64,000 nt of DNA from Steroidobacter gossypii (GTDB taxonomy: Bacteria > Pseudomonadota > Gammaproteobacteria > Steroidobacterales > Steroidobacteraceae): assembly GCF_016801985.1 (NCBI RefSeq), contig NZ_JAEVLS010000005.1:682001-746000 (forward strand), given 5' to 3'. The translations under genes and the position numbers were made by a program. The notes beneath the pieces were generated by a model, which saw nothing but the letters and a program-made list of their open reading frames with translations, was not told the origin of the DNA and made no database searches. This document shows, piece by piece, positions 24,130 to 33,850 of the stretch. Within the stretch, counting starts at the first letter, position 1; each line of letters begins with the position of its first letter.

Positions 24130-26034
24130 TCACTCCGCGTTTTCGGCGGGCGTGGTCTTCCAGTAAACGGTGTAGCGCTGGTAGTCCAGTTCGTGGAACG
24201 GGCGCAGCGTTATCTCTTTGCGCGGCGAGGCGGTCGTCAATCCGAACGCGAGCGCTTCGCCGGGCAACCGGCTCAGGTTGGCAGCCAGCTGCTCCGGATC
24301 GCCACTGAGAGTCGGGACGGCGACGGACTCCGCTTTCAAGTTCGCACCCTGCTCTTTCGCATACGGTACGGTTGGGCCGTCCGGCGCCGGGCCCAAGTCA
24401 CCCGCCAGAACGACGGGGCCATACACAAACGCAAACTGGTCCGAAGCGCCATGCAAGGGCTCGGTGCGAACCGACGTGGGGATGGTCACATCGAGCACGT
24501 CGCCTTTGTTCCATTTCCTCTGCACTGTCGCGTACCAACCCGGCTTGGTATCCAGATCGAGCGCCTTGCCATTCAATGTGAGCGTGGCATCGGCGCTCGC
24601 CCAGGAGGGAACGCGAACGCGCAAAGCCAACGAGCCGGACGGCGCCTTGGTAACTTTCAAGGTCGTGCGATTGCTGCGGGGATAATCCGTGTGCTGCTCC
24701 AACTCGAGCCCCCGCTCCTTCCAACGCAGTCGCGAGGGAATGAACAGATTCACATACAACGCATCCGACGCCTGGAAGTAAATCCCCGACCCATACTTGG
24801 TGTGATTCTCCATGCCGCTGCCGACGCAGCACCAGAACGAATCGTGCGGCGTGCTGTAGGTCTTGTAGTGGCCCGGTTTCATCGACATGAAATACGTGAA
24901 CATCCCCTGCTTCGGCTCCTGCGAAGCGAGGATGTGGTTGTACAGCGCGCGCTCCTGGAAGTCCGCGTACTCGACTTGCTGCTTCCAGCCGAACAGCCTC
25001 TCGGTAAGGCGCAGCATGTTATAGGTGTTGCAGGTCTCGGCGGTCGCGGCGCTCAGATGTTCGGAAGCGGTTTTCGGTGAAAAGAAAAACTCACCCTCGC
25101 TGTTGCCACCGATCACCCAGGAATGATTGTGAACGACTGTCTTCCAGAAGTTCTCGGCGATCGGACGACCTTCCAATTGATTCGCGACTTCATAGCCGCG
25201 CGCCGCGCCGATGACTTTGGGGATTTGAGTGTTCGCGTGCTTGCCTGGCAGCTCGTCACGCCCGACGACCAGCGGATTCAGAATGGCGCGATGTTCGAAA
25301 CGCTGCGCCGTCTGGAGATAGCGCGGGTCCTTGGTCAGCCCGTAGATATCGAACAGCACCTCACGCATGCCGCCATGCTCGACGCTCAGCATGGTTTGCA
25401 GTTGCTCCTCGTTCAGACCGGCCGTGACATCATTGACCCAATCGGCCAGACGTAGCGTGACCTGCTTGGCCTGCGTGCTCCCGCCCAGGGTCCAGGCATC
25501 TCTCAACCCGGCGAGGATCTTGTGCTGTGTGTACCAAGGGACCCAGCTACCGTCTTGGAAGAAGAAGCCGTCCTTCACGTCGATCTTGCCTTGTTTCAGG
25601 CCACGCAGGGTCGCCAGCTCCTTGGCAGGCAACGCGCCGACGTATCCATCGCCATAAACACGCTGCGCTTCCGCCATCTCCTTGATGATGTAATCGATGC
25701 GGGCTTTGAAGCGCTGGTCGCGGGTCGCTGCGTATTGCTGCGACAAGGCAGTGAGATAGTGACCGAGCGTGTGGCCAGCGATCCCTTGCGACTCCCAGCC
25801 GCCGTACAACTCGCCCTTCGGCTGCAGGCCCGCATATTTGCGCGTGTTGTGCAGCAGTCGATCCGCGTCGAGACTGAGCAGGTACTCGGCGTTGCGCTCC
25901 ATGGCCTGTTTGAACGGGCTGTCGAACAACTCGACATCGCCCAAGCCGAACGCCGTCACCGGCGGGGTCGCGGCGTTCGCAGCCAGGCTCGCCACGGCCA
26001 GAGTCCCAAGCAATACGGATCGCAGCAGCTGCAT
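24130..26034 (-). CDS. GH127-type beta-L-arabinofuranosidase
   Basis: The 634-residue protein has a signal peptide (residues 1-21, ending AANA) and the (alpha/alpha)6 domain of DUF1680/GH127 (and GH146). The zinc-thiolate site is visible: AETCNTYN supplies Glu333 and Cys335, and FWCCVGSG supplies Cys402 and Cys403, the first of which acts as nucleophile in characterised relatives. GGWESQGIAGHTLGHYL is also characteristic. It removes beta-linked L-arabinofuranose from plant glycans or glycoproteins, probably in the periplasm. It is the last gene of the GH43-ABC-GH51 operon, 10 bases after GH51. Confidence 0.93.
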   Translation of the reverse strand: MQLLRSVLLGTLAVASLAANAATPPVTAFGLGDVELFDSPFKQAMERNAEYLLSLDADRLLHNTRKYAGLQPKGELYGGWESQGIAGHTLGHYLTALSQQYAATRDQRFKARIDYIIKEMAEAQRVYGDGYVGALPAKELATLRGLKQGKIDVKDGFFFQDGSWVPWYTQHKILAGLRDAWTLGGSTQAKQVTLRLADWVNDVTAGLNEEQLQTMLSVEHGGMREVLFDIYGLTKDPRYLQTAQRFEHRAILNPLVVGRDELPGKHANTQIPKVIGAARGYEVANQLEGRPIAENFWKTVVHNHSWVIGGNSEGEFFFSPKTASEHLSAATAETCNTYNMLRLTERLFGWKQQVEYADFQERALYNHILASQEPKQGMFTYFMSMKPGHYKTYSTPHDSFWCCVGSGMENHTKYGSGIYFQASDALYVNLFIPSRLRWKERGLELEQHTDYPRSNRTTLKVTKAPSGSLALRVRVPSWASADATLTLNGKALDLDTKPGWYATVQRKWNKGDVLDVTIPTSVRTEPLHGASDQFAFVYGPVVLAGDLGPAPDGPTVPYAKEQGANLKAESVAVPTLSGDPEQLAANLSRLPGEALAFGLTTASPRKEITLRPFHELDYQRYTVYWKTTPAENAE

Positions 26035-26044
26035 GCATCACTCC

Positions 26045-27556
26045 TTACGCGGATTGGGTGACGATGACGTTCCAGGACAGTGGCTTCAGGCGTGCGCTGA
26101 GCACGCCGTTGGCGATGGCCACATCGGTTCGATCCTTCGGCGTCACCGCGTTCGGCGCCATCTTACTGTTGATGGCTTTGAGATCGGTGTGATGCAGCTC
26201 ACTCGCGAACGACACCTTGCGCCCTTCGCCCAGACCGCGCAGTTCCACCTCGAGCTGCATATCGTCGGTGGTGCTGCGATTCAGCGCCAGGATGGTCACG
26301 GCGCCGGTCTCTTCGTCATGAATGACGCTCGACAACAGCAGCGCCGCGTCCGGATGCGTTTTGGTCGAGAACGTGTCGGTCTGCACCTTGGTGCGCAGGA
26401 CCTGCCCGCGCGCATAGCGCGATGCCTGTGCGAACGGATGGAAAATGGTTTGGCGCCAGGCCGCGCCGCCGGTCTCGGTCATGATCGGACCGATCACGTT
26501 CACCAGCTGCGCCAGGCACGCCGCTTTGACGCGATCGGCGTTGTTGATCATGGTGATCAACGCCCCGCCCACGATCAGCGCATCTTCGAAGTTATAGATT
26601 TCTTCGATCAGCGGCGGCGCCTTGGGCCAGCCCGGCTTGCGCAGGTCGGCCGGCGTATGCGCCTTGTACCAGACATTCCACTCGTCCAGCGACAGCATGA
26701 TGCGCTTGGGCGAGCGCCGCTTGGCGGCCACCGCGTCGCCGATGGCGGCGACTTCCTTGATGAAATAATCCAGGTCCTCGATGACCGTGAAATAGTCCTT
26801 GATGTCGTCCTTGTCGTTGCGGAAGTAGGCGTGCAGCGAGATGAAGTCCACCTCGTTGAAACAATGATCGAGCACTTCGTACTCCCACGCGCCATAGGTG
26901 GGCATGGCGCGCTGTGAGGAACCGCATGCGGCGAGTTGCAGATCGCTGTCGACCCAGCGCATGACCTTGGCGGTCTCCTGCGCGATGCGCCCGTATTCCT
27001 GCGCCGTCTTGCGACAGATCTGCCAAGGGCCGTCCATCTCGTTGCCCAGGCACCAGAACTTGATCCCGTGCGGCTGTTCGTAGCCGTGCGAACGTCGCAG
27101 GTCGGAGTAATGAGTGCCGCCGGGGTGATTGCAGTATTCGAGCAAGTGGCGCGCCTCGTCGGGACCGCGCGTGCCGAGATTCACAGCAAACATCGGTTCG
27201 ACCTTGGCCGTGCGACACCAGGTGATGAACTCATTGGTGCCGAACTCGTTGGTCTCGGTGGAGCCCCAGGCCAGATCCAGGCGCGTCGGACGCTGATCCT
27301 TCGGACCGACGCCGTCCTCCCAGTTGTAGCCGGACAGGAAGTTGCCGCCGGGGTAACGCACGATGGTGGGACCGAGCTCGCGCGTCAGCTCCAGCACGTC
27401 CTGCCGGAATCCGTCCTTATTGGCAGTGGGATGGCCGGGCTCGTAGATGCCGCCATAAACACACCGCCCCATGTGCTCGACGAAGGTGCCGAAGACACGC
27501 CGGTCCAGCGCGGAAATGACAAAGTCGCGATCGACGACGATACGGGAAGTCAGCAT
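26045..27556 (-). CDS. abfA: Intracellular GH51 alpha-L-arabinofuranosidase
   Basis: The 503-residue protein lacks a signal peptide and has the GH51 TIM barrel followed by a C-terminal jelly roll. The acid/base Glu173 is in FWCLGNEMDGPW and the nucleophile Glu292 in SLDEWNVWY; GTFVEHMGRCVYGGIYEP is the family N-terminus. Length is typical. It releases L-arabinose from imported arabino-oligosaccharides in the cytoplasm. It follows the solute-binding protein gene by 30 bases and belongs to the arabinan operon. Confidence 0.95.
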   Translation of the reverse strand: MLTSRIVVDRDFVISALDRRVFGTFVEHMGRCVYGGIYEPGHPTANKDGFRQDVLELTRELGPTIVRYPGGNFLSGYNWEDGVGPKDQRPTRLDLAWGSTETNEFGTNEFITWCRTAKVEPMFAVNLGTRGPDEARHLLEYCNHPGGTHYSDLRRSHGYEQPHGIKFWCLGNEMDGPWQICRKTAQEYGRIAQETAKVMRWVDSDLQLAACGSSQRAMPTYGAWEYEVLDHCFNEVDFISLHAYFRNDKDDIKDYFTVIEDLDYFIKEVAAIGDAVAAKRRSPKRIMLSLDEWNVWYKAHTPADLRKPGWPKAPPLIEEIYNFEDALIVGGALITMINNADRVKAACLAQLVNVIGPIMTETGGAAWRQTIFHPFAQASRYARGQVLRTKVQTDTFSTKTHPDAALLLSSVIHDEETGAVTILALNRSTTDDMQLEVELRGLGEGRKVSFASELHHTDLKAINSKMAPNAVTPKDRTDVAIANGVLSARLKPLSWNVIVTQSA

Positions 27557-27586
27557 GGAAAGGTCCAGGTGGGCTGCGATAGGAGG

Positions 27587-28897
27587 TTACAGAACATGGA
27601 AGAGCAGATCGTTGACCCGATGCTCGGCATCTGCCAGCGCGGCGTCGACGGGCTTGTGGCCGGTGATGGCGGCGGACATCTCCTCGCCGATGATGTCCTG
27701 CACGGGATACTGACGTTGCACGCTCGAGGGCAACGTCATGCCCGTGGATGAGAGCTTCGCAATCTCGCTGCGATGAGGCAGTGCGTTGAAGCGCTCGCTT
27801 TGAATCACCGCTTGGATGGACGGCAGGTGTCCGGTTCGCGACCACTCGTAATCGTGATCGGCGAGAAACCTGAGCAGTCGGAACACAGCCTCGCGCTGTT
27901 GGGGCGTGCGCTCCTTGGCCGGCATCACCCAGGCGTGGCCGTCGATGTACGTCGCATCGCGCCCGGGATAGAGCTGCGGGAATGGCACGACCGCGTAGCC
28001 GTTGGACAGCGGCCGGTCGGGCCTGCGCGACTCCGCCTCGAAGTCGCCGATCAGCCACGTGCCGACGATGAAGATACCGCCGGCGCCATTGATGAAAGCG
28101 TTGGTGGAGGCCGCGTAGTCCAGATTCTTGGTGGTCAGGTCTTCGACATAGATCTGCCGGAACAATTCCAGCACGCGCTTGGCTTCGGGCGTTTGCAGCT
28201 GGATCCGCTGCGGCTCCGGAAAGATGTCCGCGTTCTGCTGCATCAGCAAGGTGTACAGGTTGCGCGAATATGAGGCTCGCTCGATCGCAAGGGTCTGCAC
28301 CAGATACGGCTTGCCGGTCGCCTGTTTGAAGCGTCGCGCATGCTCCAGCAACTCCTCGGGACTGCGCGGCAGGATGGGCTTGCCATCCTTTACCAGTCCG
28401 GCTTGCCGGAAATAGTTCATGTTGACGTGCCACAGCGGCGCCCAGTTATCGATGGGCAGACCGTAAATCTCGTTTTGTATGCTGACGCCGGCCAGGCTTG
28501 CAGGCGTGAAGCCCTGCGGATCCACGCCGACGGCGCGCAGCTCTTTGCCGAGCGGCTCGATCAACGCTCGAGATTGGTAATCCGGAATCGCCGACAAGTG
28601 CATGGTCACCAGGTCAGGCGGATCGCCGGCCGCGAGCTGCGCCGACAACTGGTTATATCCGGGCCAGGCCACCGGGCTGACGCGCACTTTTACGTCCGGA
28701 TTCTCCGCGCCGAATTTGTTGATCAGCGTGGTCATGATGCCGCACTCGCCTTGGGCCGCTGCGACGTCGGTGCGATCTCCATACTGAGCTGCGCAGGTAC
28801 CGAAGAACCGCTGCACGACGATCTCGTTCGGCGCCTGCTGTACGCCACAGCCGGCGAGTACGAGGCAGCTCAACAGTGTCGCGAATGCGCGCTTCAC
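27587..28897 (-). CDS. ABC sugar transporter substrate-binding lipoprotein
   Basis: The 436-residue protein starts with a lipoprotein signal (LLSCLVLAGC then G) and has the bilobal solute-binding fold of family 1 sugar binders (NPDVKVRVSPVAWPGYNQL, AAGDPPDLVTMHLS). It should capture arabino-oligosaccharides or arabinose in the periplasm and pass them to the two permeases upstream. A GTG start at 28897 overlaps the permease TGA (GTGA), so they are coupled. Cysteines near residues 33 and 51 may form a disulfide. Ligand is inferred from the neighbours. Confidence 0.92.
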   Translation of the reverse strand: MKRAFATLLSCLVLAGCGVQQAPNEIVVQRFFGTCAAQYGDRTDVAAAQGECGIMTTLINKFGAENPDVKVRVSPVAWPGYNQLSAQLAAGDPPDLVTMHLSAIPDYQSRALIEPLGKELRAVGVDPQGFTPASLAGVSIQNEIYGLPIDNWAPLWHVNMNYFRQAGLVKDGKPILPRSPEELLEHARRFKQATGKPYLVQTLAIERASYSRNLYTLLMQQNADIFPEPQRIQLQTPEAKRVLELFRQIYVEDLTTKNLDYAASTNAFINGAGGIFIVGTWLIGDFEAESRRPDRPLSNGYAVVPFPQLYPGRDATYIDGHAWVMPAKERTPQQREAVFRLLRFLADHDYEWSRTGHLPSIQAVIQSERFNALPHRSEIAKLSSTGMTLPSSVQRQYPVQDIIGEEMSAAITGHKPVDAALADAEHRVNDLLFHVL

Positions 28898-29742
28898 GTT
28901 GCCGCTCCGGAGACTGCCCGCACGATGTATTTCTGAAAGAACATATAAACGATCAGGACGGGCACGAACGCAAACACCGCTTGCGCCATCAGGTAACCGA
29001 GACCGGCCGACTCGGCGAAGTTCTGCTGCGTGGAGGCGATGCCGACGGTGAGCGTGTACATCTGCGGATTGGTGCCGGACACCATGGGCCACCAGTAATC
29101 GTTCCATGCGTGCAGGAACGTGAAGATGCCGAGCGTCGCCTGCGCCGGCAGTGTCATGGGTAGCAGCACGCGCCAGAAGATCTTGAAGCGCGATGCGTTA
29201 TCGAGCATGGCCGCTTCGTCGATCTCGGTGGGAATGGCCTTGAAATACTGGGTCATCAGGAACACGCCAAAGGGCGCCGACATGCCCGGCAGCATCAAGC
29301 CCGCATAGGTGTTGTGCAGATCCAGATCGCTGAACAACTGGTGCCGCACCAGGATCACGGCCTGCTCCGGAATGGCCAGGCCGAACAGCACCAGCACGAA
29401 AATCACGTTGCGACCGGGAAAATCCAGACGCGCGAAGCCATAGCCCGCGAGCGAGGCCAGCACCAGCACCCCCAAGCTCATGCCGAACGACACGATGATG
29501 CTGTTGAGCAGCCAGCGGAACACGCCCGAGCCGATCAAGATGTCGTAATAGTTCGTGAGCGTCCACGGCGCGCGCAGCACCGAGTTGGTGTCGATCAGCA
29601 ACGCCTGATTGGTTTTCAACGACAGGCCGACCGCCCACAACATGGGCATGATCATGACGATCGCCAGCGCAATCGTCGCCCCCAGGATCAGACGATCGCC
29701 GAAGCCCCTACCCACCGTTCCCGAGGCGAACTGCGCGCTCAT
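28894..29742 (-). CDS. ABC sugar transporter permease (MalG-like)
   Basis: A 282-residue inner-membrane protein with six predicted helices and the EAA loop EIDEAAMLDNASRFKIFWRVLLP near residue 185. The MalG-like C-terminal part is FVPVLIVYMFFQKYIVRAVSGA. It forms the pore with the MalF-like permease and is powered by the ATPase at 30673. Its ATG overlaps the upstream stop (TGATG) and its stop overlaps the start of the binding protein gene. Confidence 0.93.
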   Translation of the reverse strand: MSAQFASGTVGRGFGDRLILGATIALAIVMIMPMLWAVGLSLKTNQALLIDTNSVLRAPWTLTNYYDILIGSGVFRWLLNSIIVSFGMSLGVLVLASLAGYGFARLDFPGRNVIFVLVLFGLAIPEQAVILVRHQLFSDLDLHNTYAGLMLPGMSAPFGVFLMTQYFKAIPTEIDEAAMLDNASRFKIFWRVLLPMTLPAQATLGIFTFLHAWNDYWWPMVSGTNPQMYTLTVGIASTQQNFAESAGLGYLMAQAVFAFVPVLIVYMFFQKYIVRAVSGAAT

Positions 29743-30671
29743 CAGAACGCCTCCTTGCGACGCGCGATCAGGTACTGCGCGAACGCGGCCATGGCGATGA
29801 AGGCGAACAGGATCTGACCGGCGGCGACCGCGTAGCCCACGTCCCAGCGAGTGAAGCCGACCTCGAACAGGAACAGCACCATCGGCCGCGACGCGTTGTT
29901 CGGCCCGCCCTGAGTCATCAGGTACGCCTGCCCGAACAGCTGGAATTGCAGCACCACCTCGATGATCAGCACCAGCGCGAAAGTGCGCCGGATCGAAGGC
30001 AGCGTCACGCTCCACAGCGTCTTCCAGCGCCCGGCATTGTCGAGCGCCGCGGCTTCATACAACTCGCGCGGCACCTGCTGTAACGCCGCCAGGAACAACA
30101 TCATGGGCAGCCCGATGCACCACCAGATGGTGGTGATGGCGATGGCGGGCAAGGCCAGATCCGCATCGTTGAGGAAGGCCACCGGCTGGCGTCCGAATGC
30201 TTCCAGCACATTGGCGAGAAATCCGCCCTCGGGCGCGAACACCACCTTCCACAGCAGCGTCACGATGGTTACGGACAGCACCGACGATGAGAAGAACACG
30301 CCTCGCAGGATCGCCGCCGTGCGCGTCTGCCGATTCAACGCCAACGCCAGCCCCAAGCCGATGATCGCCAGCGCCGGCACCGTCAACAGAATGAAATAAA
30401 AGGTGTTGCCGACCGCGCCGAGGAACACCTGGTCCTGTAACAGACGCGAGAAATTCTCGAGGCCGACGAAGCGGCGCCCGCCGAACAGGTCCGCCTTGTG
30501 CAGGCTCAGCCAGAAGCCGGCAAACAGCGGATAAACCAGCAAGGTCACGTACAGAAACAGGTAGGGCGCCACATACAACAGGTGGCTCCAGCGACTCTGA
30601 TGCGCGCCGGCGCACGCCGGCTGCACCCGAGCCTGGCCCAGATCGCTGAGCTGACCCGCCGCCGCGCTCAC
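29742..30671 (-). CDS. ABC sugar transporter permease (MalF-like)
   Basis: A 309-residue inner-membrane protein of the MalF/UgpA type: a cytoplasmic N-tail, first helix YVAPYLFLYVTLLVYPLFAGFWLSL, and EAA loop ELYEAAALDNAGRWKTLWSVTLP near residue 215. The GTG start at 30671 is one base after the ATPase stop. It works with the second permease and the lipoprotein binder as a carbohydrate importer. Confidence 0.93.
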   Translation of the reverse strand: MSAAAGQLSDLGQARVQPACAGAHQSRWSHLLYVAPYLFLYVTLLVYPLFAGFWLSLHKADLFGGRRFVGLENFSRLLQDQVFLGAVGNTFYFILLTVPALAIIGLGLALALNRQTRTAAILRGVFFSSSVLSVTIVTLLWKVVFAPEGGFLANVLEAFGRQPVAFLNDADLALPAIAITTIWWCIGLPMMLFLAALQQVPRELYEAAALDNAGRWKTLWSVTLPSIRRTFALVLIIEVVLQFQLFGQAYLMTQGGPNNASRPMVLFLFEVGFTRWDVGYAVAAGQILFAFIAMAAFAQYLIARRKEAF

Positions 30672-30672
30672 G

Positions 30673-31776
30673 TCAGGACCCCACGTCCGCCACGGCGTGA
30701 TGACCGCGATCCTGATCGTCGAACAAATGCGCGCAGGCTCCGTCGAACTTCACACCGACCGAGTCGTTGAGCGCGACGCGGCTGGTGCCTGCGTCTTCTG
30801 CAACCACGGTCGTGCCATCCGACAGCCGCACATACACCAACGTTCGATCGCCCAAGCGCTCCACGAACTGCGCGACGCCCGCGGTATCGCCCTGCTCGGC
30901 CCCGCAAATGCGTAACGACTCGGCGCGAATGCCGAGCTTGAATGCTTTGGATCCTGGCAGAGATGCCTGCTCGATCCTGGTAGGAATGGTCACCCCGTCC
31001 GGCAAACGAGCCGAGACGAAACCATTCGGCCCGTCGGTCAGCTCGACCGGCGCGAAATTCATCGCCGGCGTGCCCACGAAACCCGCGACGAACGCGGTCG
31101 CCGGCCGCGAGTAGATCTCCATCGGCGTGCCGATCTGTTCGATCTTGCGGTTGTTCATCACCACGATGCGATGCGCGAGGGTCATCGCTTCGACTTGATC
31201 GTGCGTAACGAAAATCATGGCCGCCTCGACGCGCTGATGCAGCTGTGCGATCTCGATTCGCGTGCGCACGCGAAGCGCAGCGTCGAGATTGGACAGCGGC
31301 TCATCGAACAGGAACAGATGCGGCTCCTTGACGATCGCGCGACCGATGGCCACCCGTTGCCGCTGACCGCCCGAGATCTGGCCCGGCTTGCGCTCGAGCA
31401 GATGCTCGATCTCGAGCATCCTGGCGGCAGCGGCGACGCGCTTGTCGATCTCGGCGGTCGGCATCCGCACATTGCGCAACCCGAAGGACATGTTCTCCCG
31501 CACTGTCATATGCGGGTACAAGGCGTAATGTTGGAACACCATCGCGACCCGACGCTCGCCCGGGGCGAGCTGATCGACGCGTCGATCGCCAATCCAGATC
31601 TCGCCGGCGTCGACCGACTCGAGCCCCGCGATCATTCGTAACAGAGTCGACTTGCCGCAGCCGGACGGGCCCAGGAACACCATGAACTCGTGCGGCCGGA
31701 TGCTCAGCGACACATTGTCGATGACGGTGGCCGCGCCGAAGGTCTTGATGAGGTTTTTGAGTTCGATGCCGGGCAT
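30673..31776 (-). CDS. ABC sugar transporter ATPase (MalK/UgpC-like)
   Basis: The 367-residue protein has the full nucleotide-binding domain: Walker A GPSGCGKST (residues 36-44), Q-loop FQHYALYPHMT, signature SGGQRQR and Walker B FLFDEPLSNLD, then the regulatory TOBE-type C-domain typical of MalK/UgpC/MsmK. It energises the import complex. Having its own ATPase in the operon means the transporter is self-contained. The ATG at 31776 is chosen because upstream sequence in frame is not family-like. Confidence 0.95.
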   Translation of the reverse strand: MPGIELKNLIKTFGAATVIDNVSLSIRPHEFMVFLGPSGCGKSTLLRMIAGLESVDAGEIWIGDRRVDQLAPGERRVAMVFQHYALYPHMTVRENMSFGLRNVRMPTAEIDKRVAAAARMLEIEHLLERKPGQISGGQRQRVAIGRAIVKEPHLFLFDEPLSNLDAALRVRTRIEIAQLHQRVEAAMIFVTHDQVEAMTLAHRIVVMNNRKIEQIGTPMEIYSRPATAFVAGFVGTPAMNFAPVELTDGPNGFVSARLPDGVTIPTRIEQASLPGSKAFKLGIRAESLRICGAEQGDTAGVAQFVERLGDRTLVYVRLSDGTTVVAEDAGTSRVALNDSVGVKFDGACAHLFDDQDRGHHAVADVGS

Positions 31777-31810
31777 GAGAACCGACTGATGACAGATGAC
31801 TGATGAAGGG

Positions 31811-32860
31811 TCAGAGCACGACCGGCCAGCCGTCGGCCGTCCACTCGATGGGCGCGATACGCAGCGTCGCGCGACCGTCATGTTCGGCGTCGTAGGCGTG
31901 GTACACGAGATAATCGCGACCGCCATCGCGAAGCACGGCCTGATGGCCGGGGCCACGGAATCGCCGATCGCCTCGGAGCACGACGGTGCCAAAGCCGTCC
32001 ATTTGTGACTTACCATCGCGACCGACATACGGGCCGAGCACATCGCGCGACCGTCCGACCACGATATAGTACGAGCTGCTCGCGCCTCGACAGCAGTAGT
32101 CGAACGACGTGAACAAATAGTAGTAGCCGTTGCGCTCGATCAGGAAGGGCGCTTCGATGGCGGCCGGTGCGTTCTCCGGTGCGGGCCGCGATGCCAGCGA
32201 ATATTTACTCCGGTCGTTCGGCAACCGCTTGCCGGTGGCGGGGTCGAGCGGAAACATTTTGATGCCGCTCCAGAAACTGCCCAGGCACAGCCAGTGCTTG
32301 CCGTCCCGGTCGATCAGGTGATTGGCGTCGATGGCGTTGAAATCGTCACCGCGCTGGGACTCCACCACCGGGCCCCGGTCCTGCCACTTGAAGTCGCTGG
32401 AATCTCGATCCAGAGTCGGGGTGGTGGCGAGCCCGATGACGGACCGGTTCGAGCCGAAGGTCGAGCACGAGTAGTACAGGTGATACAAACCATTGAAGTA
32501 TGCGATGTCGGGCGCCCACACACCGCGAACGCCGGGCACCGCGAGCTGCGCCCATTGCGGAATGGACTCGAACACGCGGCCGTGGAGTGTCCAGTGCACC
32601 AGGTCCTTGGAGGTCCGCCACGGCAGCAGGCCGGTCGGATCGTGAGCGTGCCCGGTCGAGAACAAATGGTAGGTGTCGCCCTGCCTGATGATGCAGGGGT
32701 CGTGCACGGGCGCGAGATCGCCACCGAGTCTGTCGTTCAGAGGAGCCGGCGTTTGGGCGTCAGTCGCCGTGCTCCGGCCAAGGGTCGGCAGGCTGAGCGT
32801 GGTGCCCATTAGAACGGAAGCGCGCAACAGGGCGCGCCTTTGTACAGTCGCACTCAGCAC
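31811..32860 (-). CDS. GH43 endo-alpha-1,5-L-arabinanase
   Basis: The 349-residue protein has a Tat-like leader (QRRALLRAS, residues 7-15, then a hydrophobic stretch) and a five-bladed GH43 propeller. The catalytic residues are visible: Asp54 in VHDPCI, Asp178 in NAIDANH and Glu236 in IEAPFL. GVWAPDI and YCCRGASSSYYIVVGRS fit endo-arabinanases. It would cut arabinan outside the cytoplasm, feeding the ABC importer encoded downstream. It is first in the operon, and an upstream motif at 32932-32942 may control it. Confidence 0.93.
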   Translation of the reverse strand: MLSATVQRRALLRASVLMGTTLSLPTLGRSTATDAQTPAPLNDRLGGDLAPVHDPCIIRQGDTYHLFSTGHAHDPTGLLPWRTSKDLVHWTLHGRVFESIPQWAQLAVPGVRGVWAPDIAYFNGLYHLYYSCSTFGSNRSVIGLATTPTLDRDSSDFKWQDRGPVVESQRGDDFNAIDANHLIDRDGKHWLCLGSFWSGIKMFPLDPATGKRLPNDRSKYSLASRPAPENAPAAIEAPFLIERNGYYYLFTSFDYCCRGASSSYYIVVGRSRDVLGPYVGRDGKSQMDGFGTVVLRGDRRFRGPGHQAVLRDGGRDYLVYHAYDAEHDGRATLRIAPIEWTADGWPVVL

Positions 32861-32926
32861 GTGCTTCCCGCCACGTGGCCGCTGGTATTCATCCCCCTAC
32901 CCCCGGTAATCCACTCTAGCTTGAAC

Positions 32927-32978
32927 GATATAACTCAGACAATTTCATGTTAGCGGCTTTCGATTTGTCAGGCAAATC
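32927..32978. promoter_or_regulatory. Divergent promoter with candidate GntR operators
   Basis: On the minus strand, TTGTCTGAGTT (32942-32932) is followed by TATATC (32932-32927), which could be the -10 of the GH43 operon. The same TTGTCTGAGT motif occurs before two other arabinose operons. On the plus side, GATTTG (32962-32967) and CAAATC (32973-32978) form a perfect inverted repeat around TCAGG, and its core TTGTCAGGCAA has the same TCAG-RCAA centre. These are candidate operators for the regulator starting at 33077. Confidence 0.55.
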
Positions 32979-33076
32979 ATATGAACCCTGCGAATCCGCA
33001 GGCGGCGTGCGTAAACTACTGGCCTGACGCTTGGGCGACCGGCGCTATCCGGGGCCGGCGTTTGAGGGAGCGATTG

Positions 33077-33850
33077 ATGTCGAACAAGAAGTCCTTGGCC
33101 GCGAGGGCCAACGCGAAGGCGCGCCGCAAGTCGCTGCGCCTGCATGGAACCATCGCGCGCGATCTGGGGGTGCTGATCGTCTCGGGCCGTTACAAGCCTG
33201 GCGACATCCTCAACGGCGAGATCGATGCGAGCGATCGTTTGCAGGTCTCGCGCACGGCGTATCGCGAGGCAGTGCGCATCCTCGCCGCCAAAGGCCTGGT
33301 CGAGTCGCGGCCCAAAGTCGGCACGCGAGTGAGCCCGCAAGCGCGCTGGCACATGCTCGATCCTGATGTGCTGTCGTGGATTTTCGAGTTCGAGCCGGAC
33401 GACACGCTGCTGTCCAACCTGTTCGAGCTGCGCAAGATCGTCGAGCCGGAAGCGGCGGCGCTGGCGGCCATGCGCCGCACCGACGAAGAACTGGAAATCA
33501 TGGAAAAGGCGCTGCAAGGCATGGCCACGCATACGCTGGCCAGCGAGGCGGGACGCCTCGCCGACCAGGAGTTCCACTCGGCCATGCTGCGCGCGAGCGG
33601 CAATGCCTTCATCGTGTCTTTGACCAGCGGGGTCGGCGCGGCGGTATCGTGGACCACGATCTACAAACAACGCCAGAACCCACTGCGTCGCGACCCGATC
33701 CCGGACCACCAGAAGGTGTTCGAGGCGGTCAAAGCTTCTGATCCCAAGGCCGCGCACGCCGCGATGTTGAACCTGGTCGAGCTTGCGCAGTTGGATACCA
33801 CCAACTCGCGCAAGCCCAGGACCAAGGCCGCTAGCTCAGCCAGAAGCTGA
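33077..33850 (+). CDS. FadR-subfamily GntR regulator of the arabinose locus
   Basis: The 257-residue protein has a basic N-terminus, a winged helix (residues 25-90, RDLGVLIVSGRYKPGDILNGE and LQVSRTAYREAVRILAAKGLV) and a helical FadR-type C-domain with the metal/effector-binding block FELRKIVEPEAAALAA and late EFHSAMLRASGN. A GAGGG site supports the ATG at 33077. Sitting amid the arabinose genes, it is the obvious local regulator, and the motif repeated before three operons is its likely operator. The effector is probably a pathway intermediate. Its 3' end overlaps the convergent symporter gene by 20 bases. Confidence 0.93.
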   Translation: MSNKKSLAARANAKARRKSLRLHGTIARDLGVLIVSGRYKPGDILNGEIDASDRLQVSRTAYREAVRILAAKGLVESRPKVGTRVSPQARWHMLDPDVLSWIFEFEPDDTLLSNLFELRKIVEPEAAALAAMRRTDEELEIMEKALQGMATHTLASEAGRLADQEFHSAMLRASGNAFIVSLTSGVGAAVSWTTIYKQRQNPLRRDPIPDHQKVFEAVKASDPKAAHAAMLNLVELAQLDTTNSRKPRTKAASSARS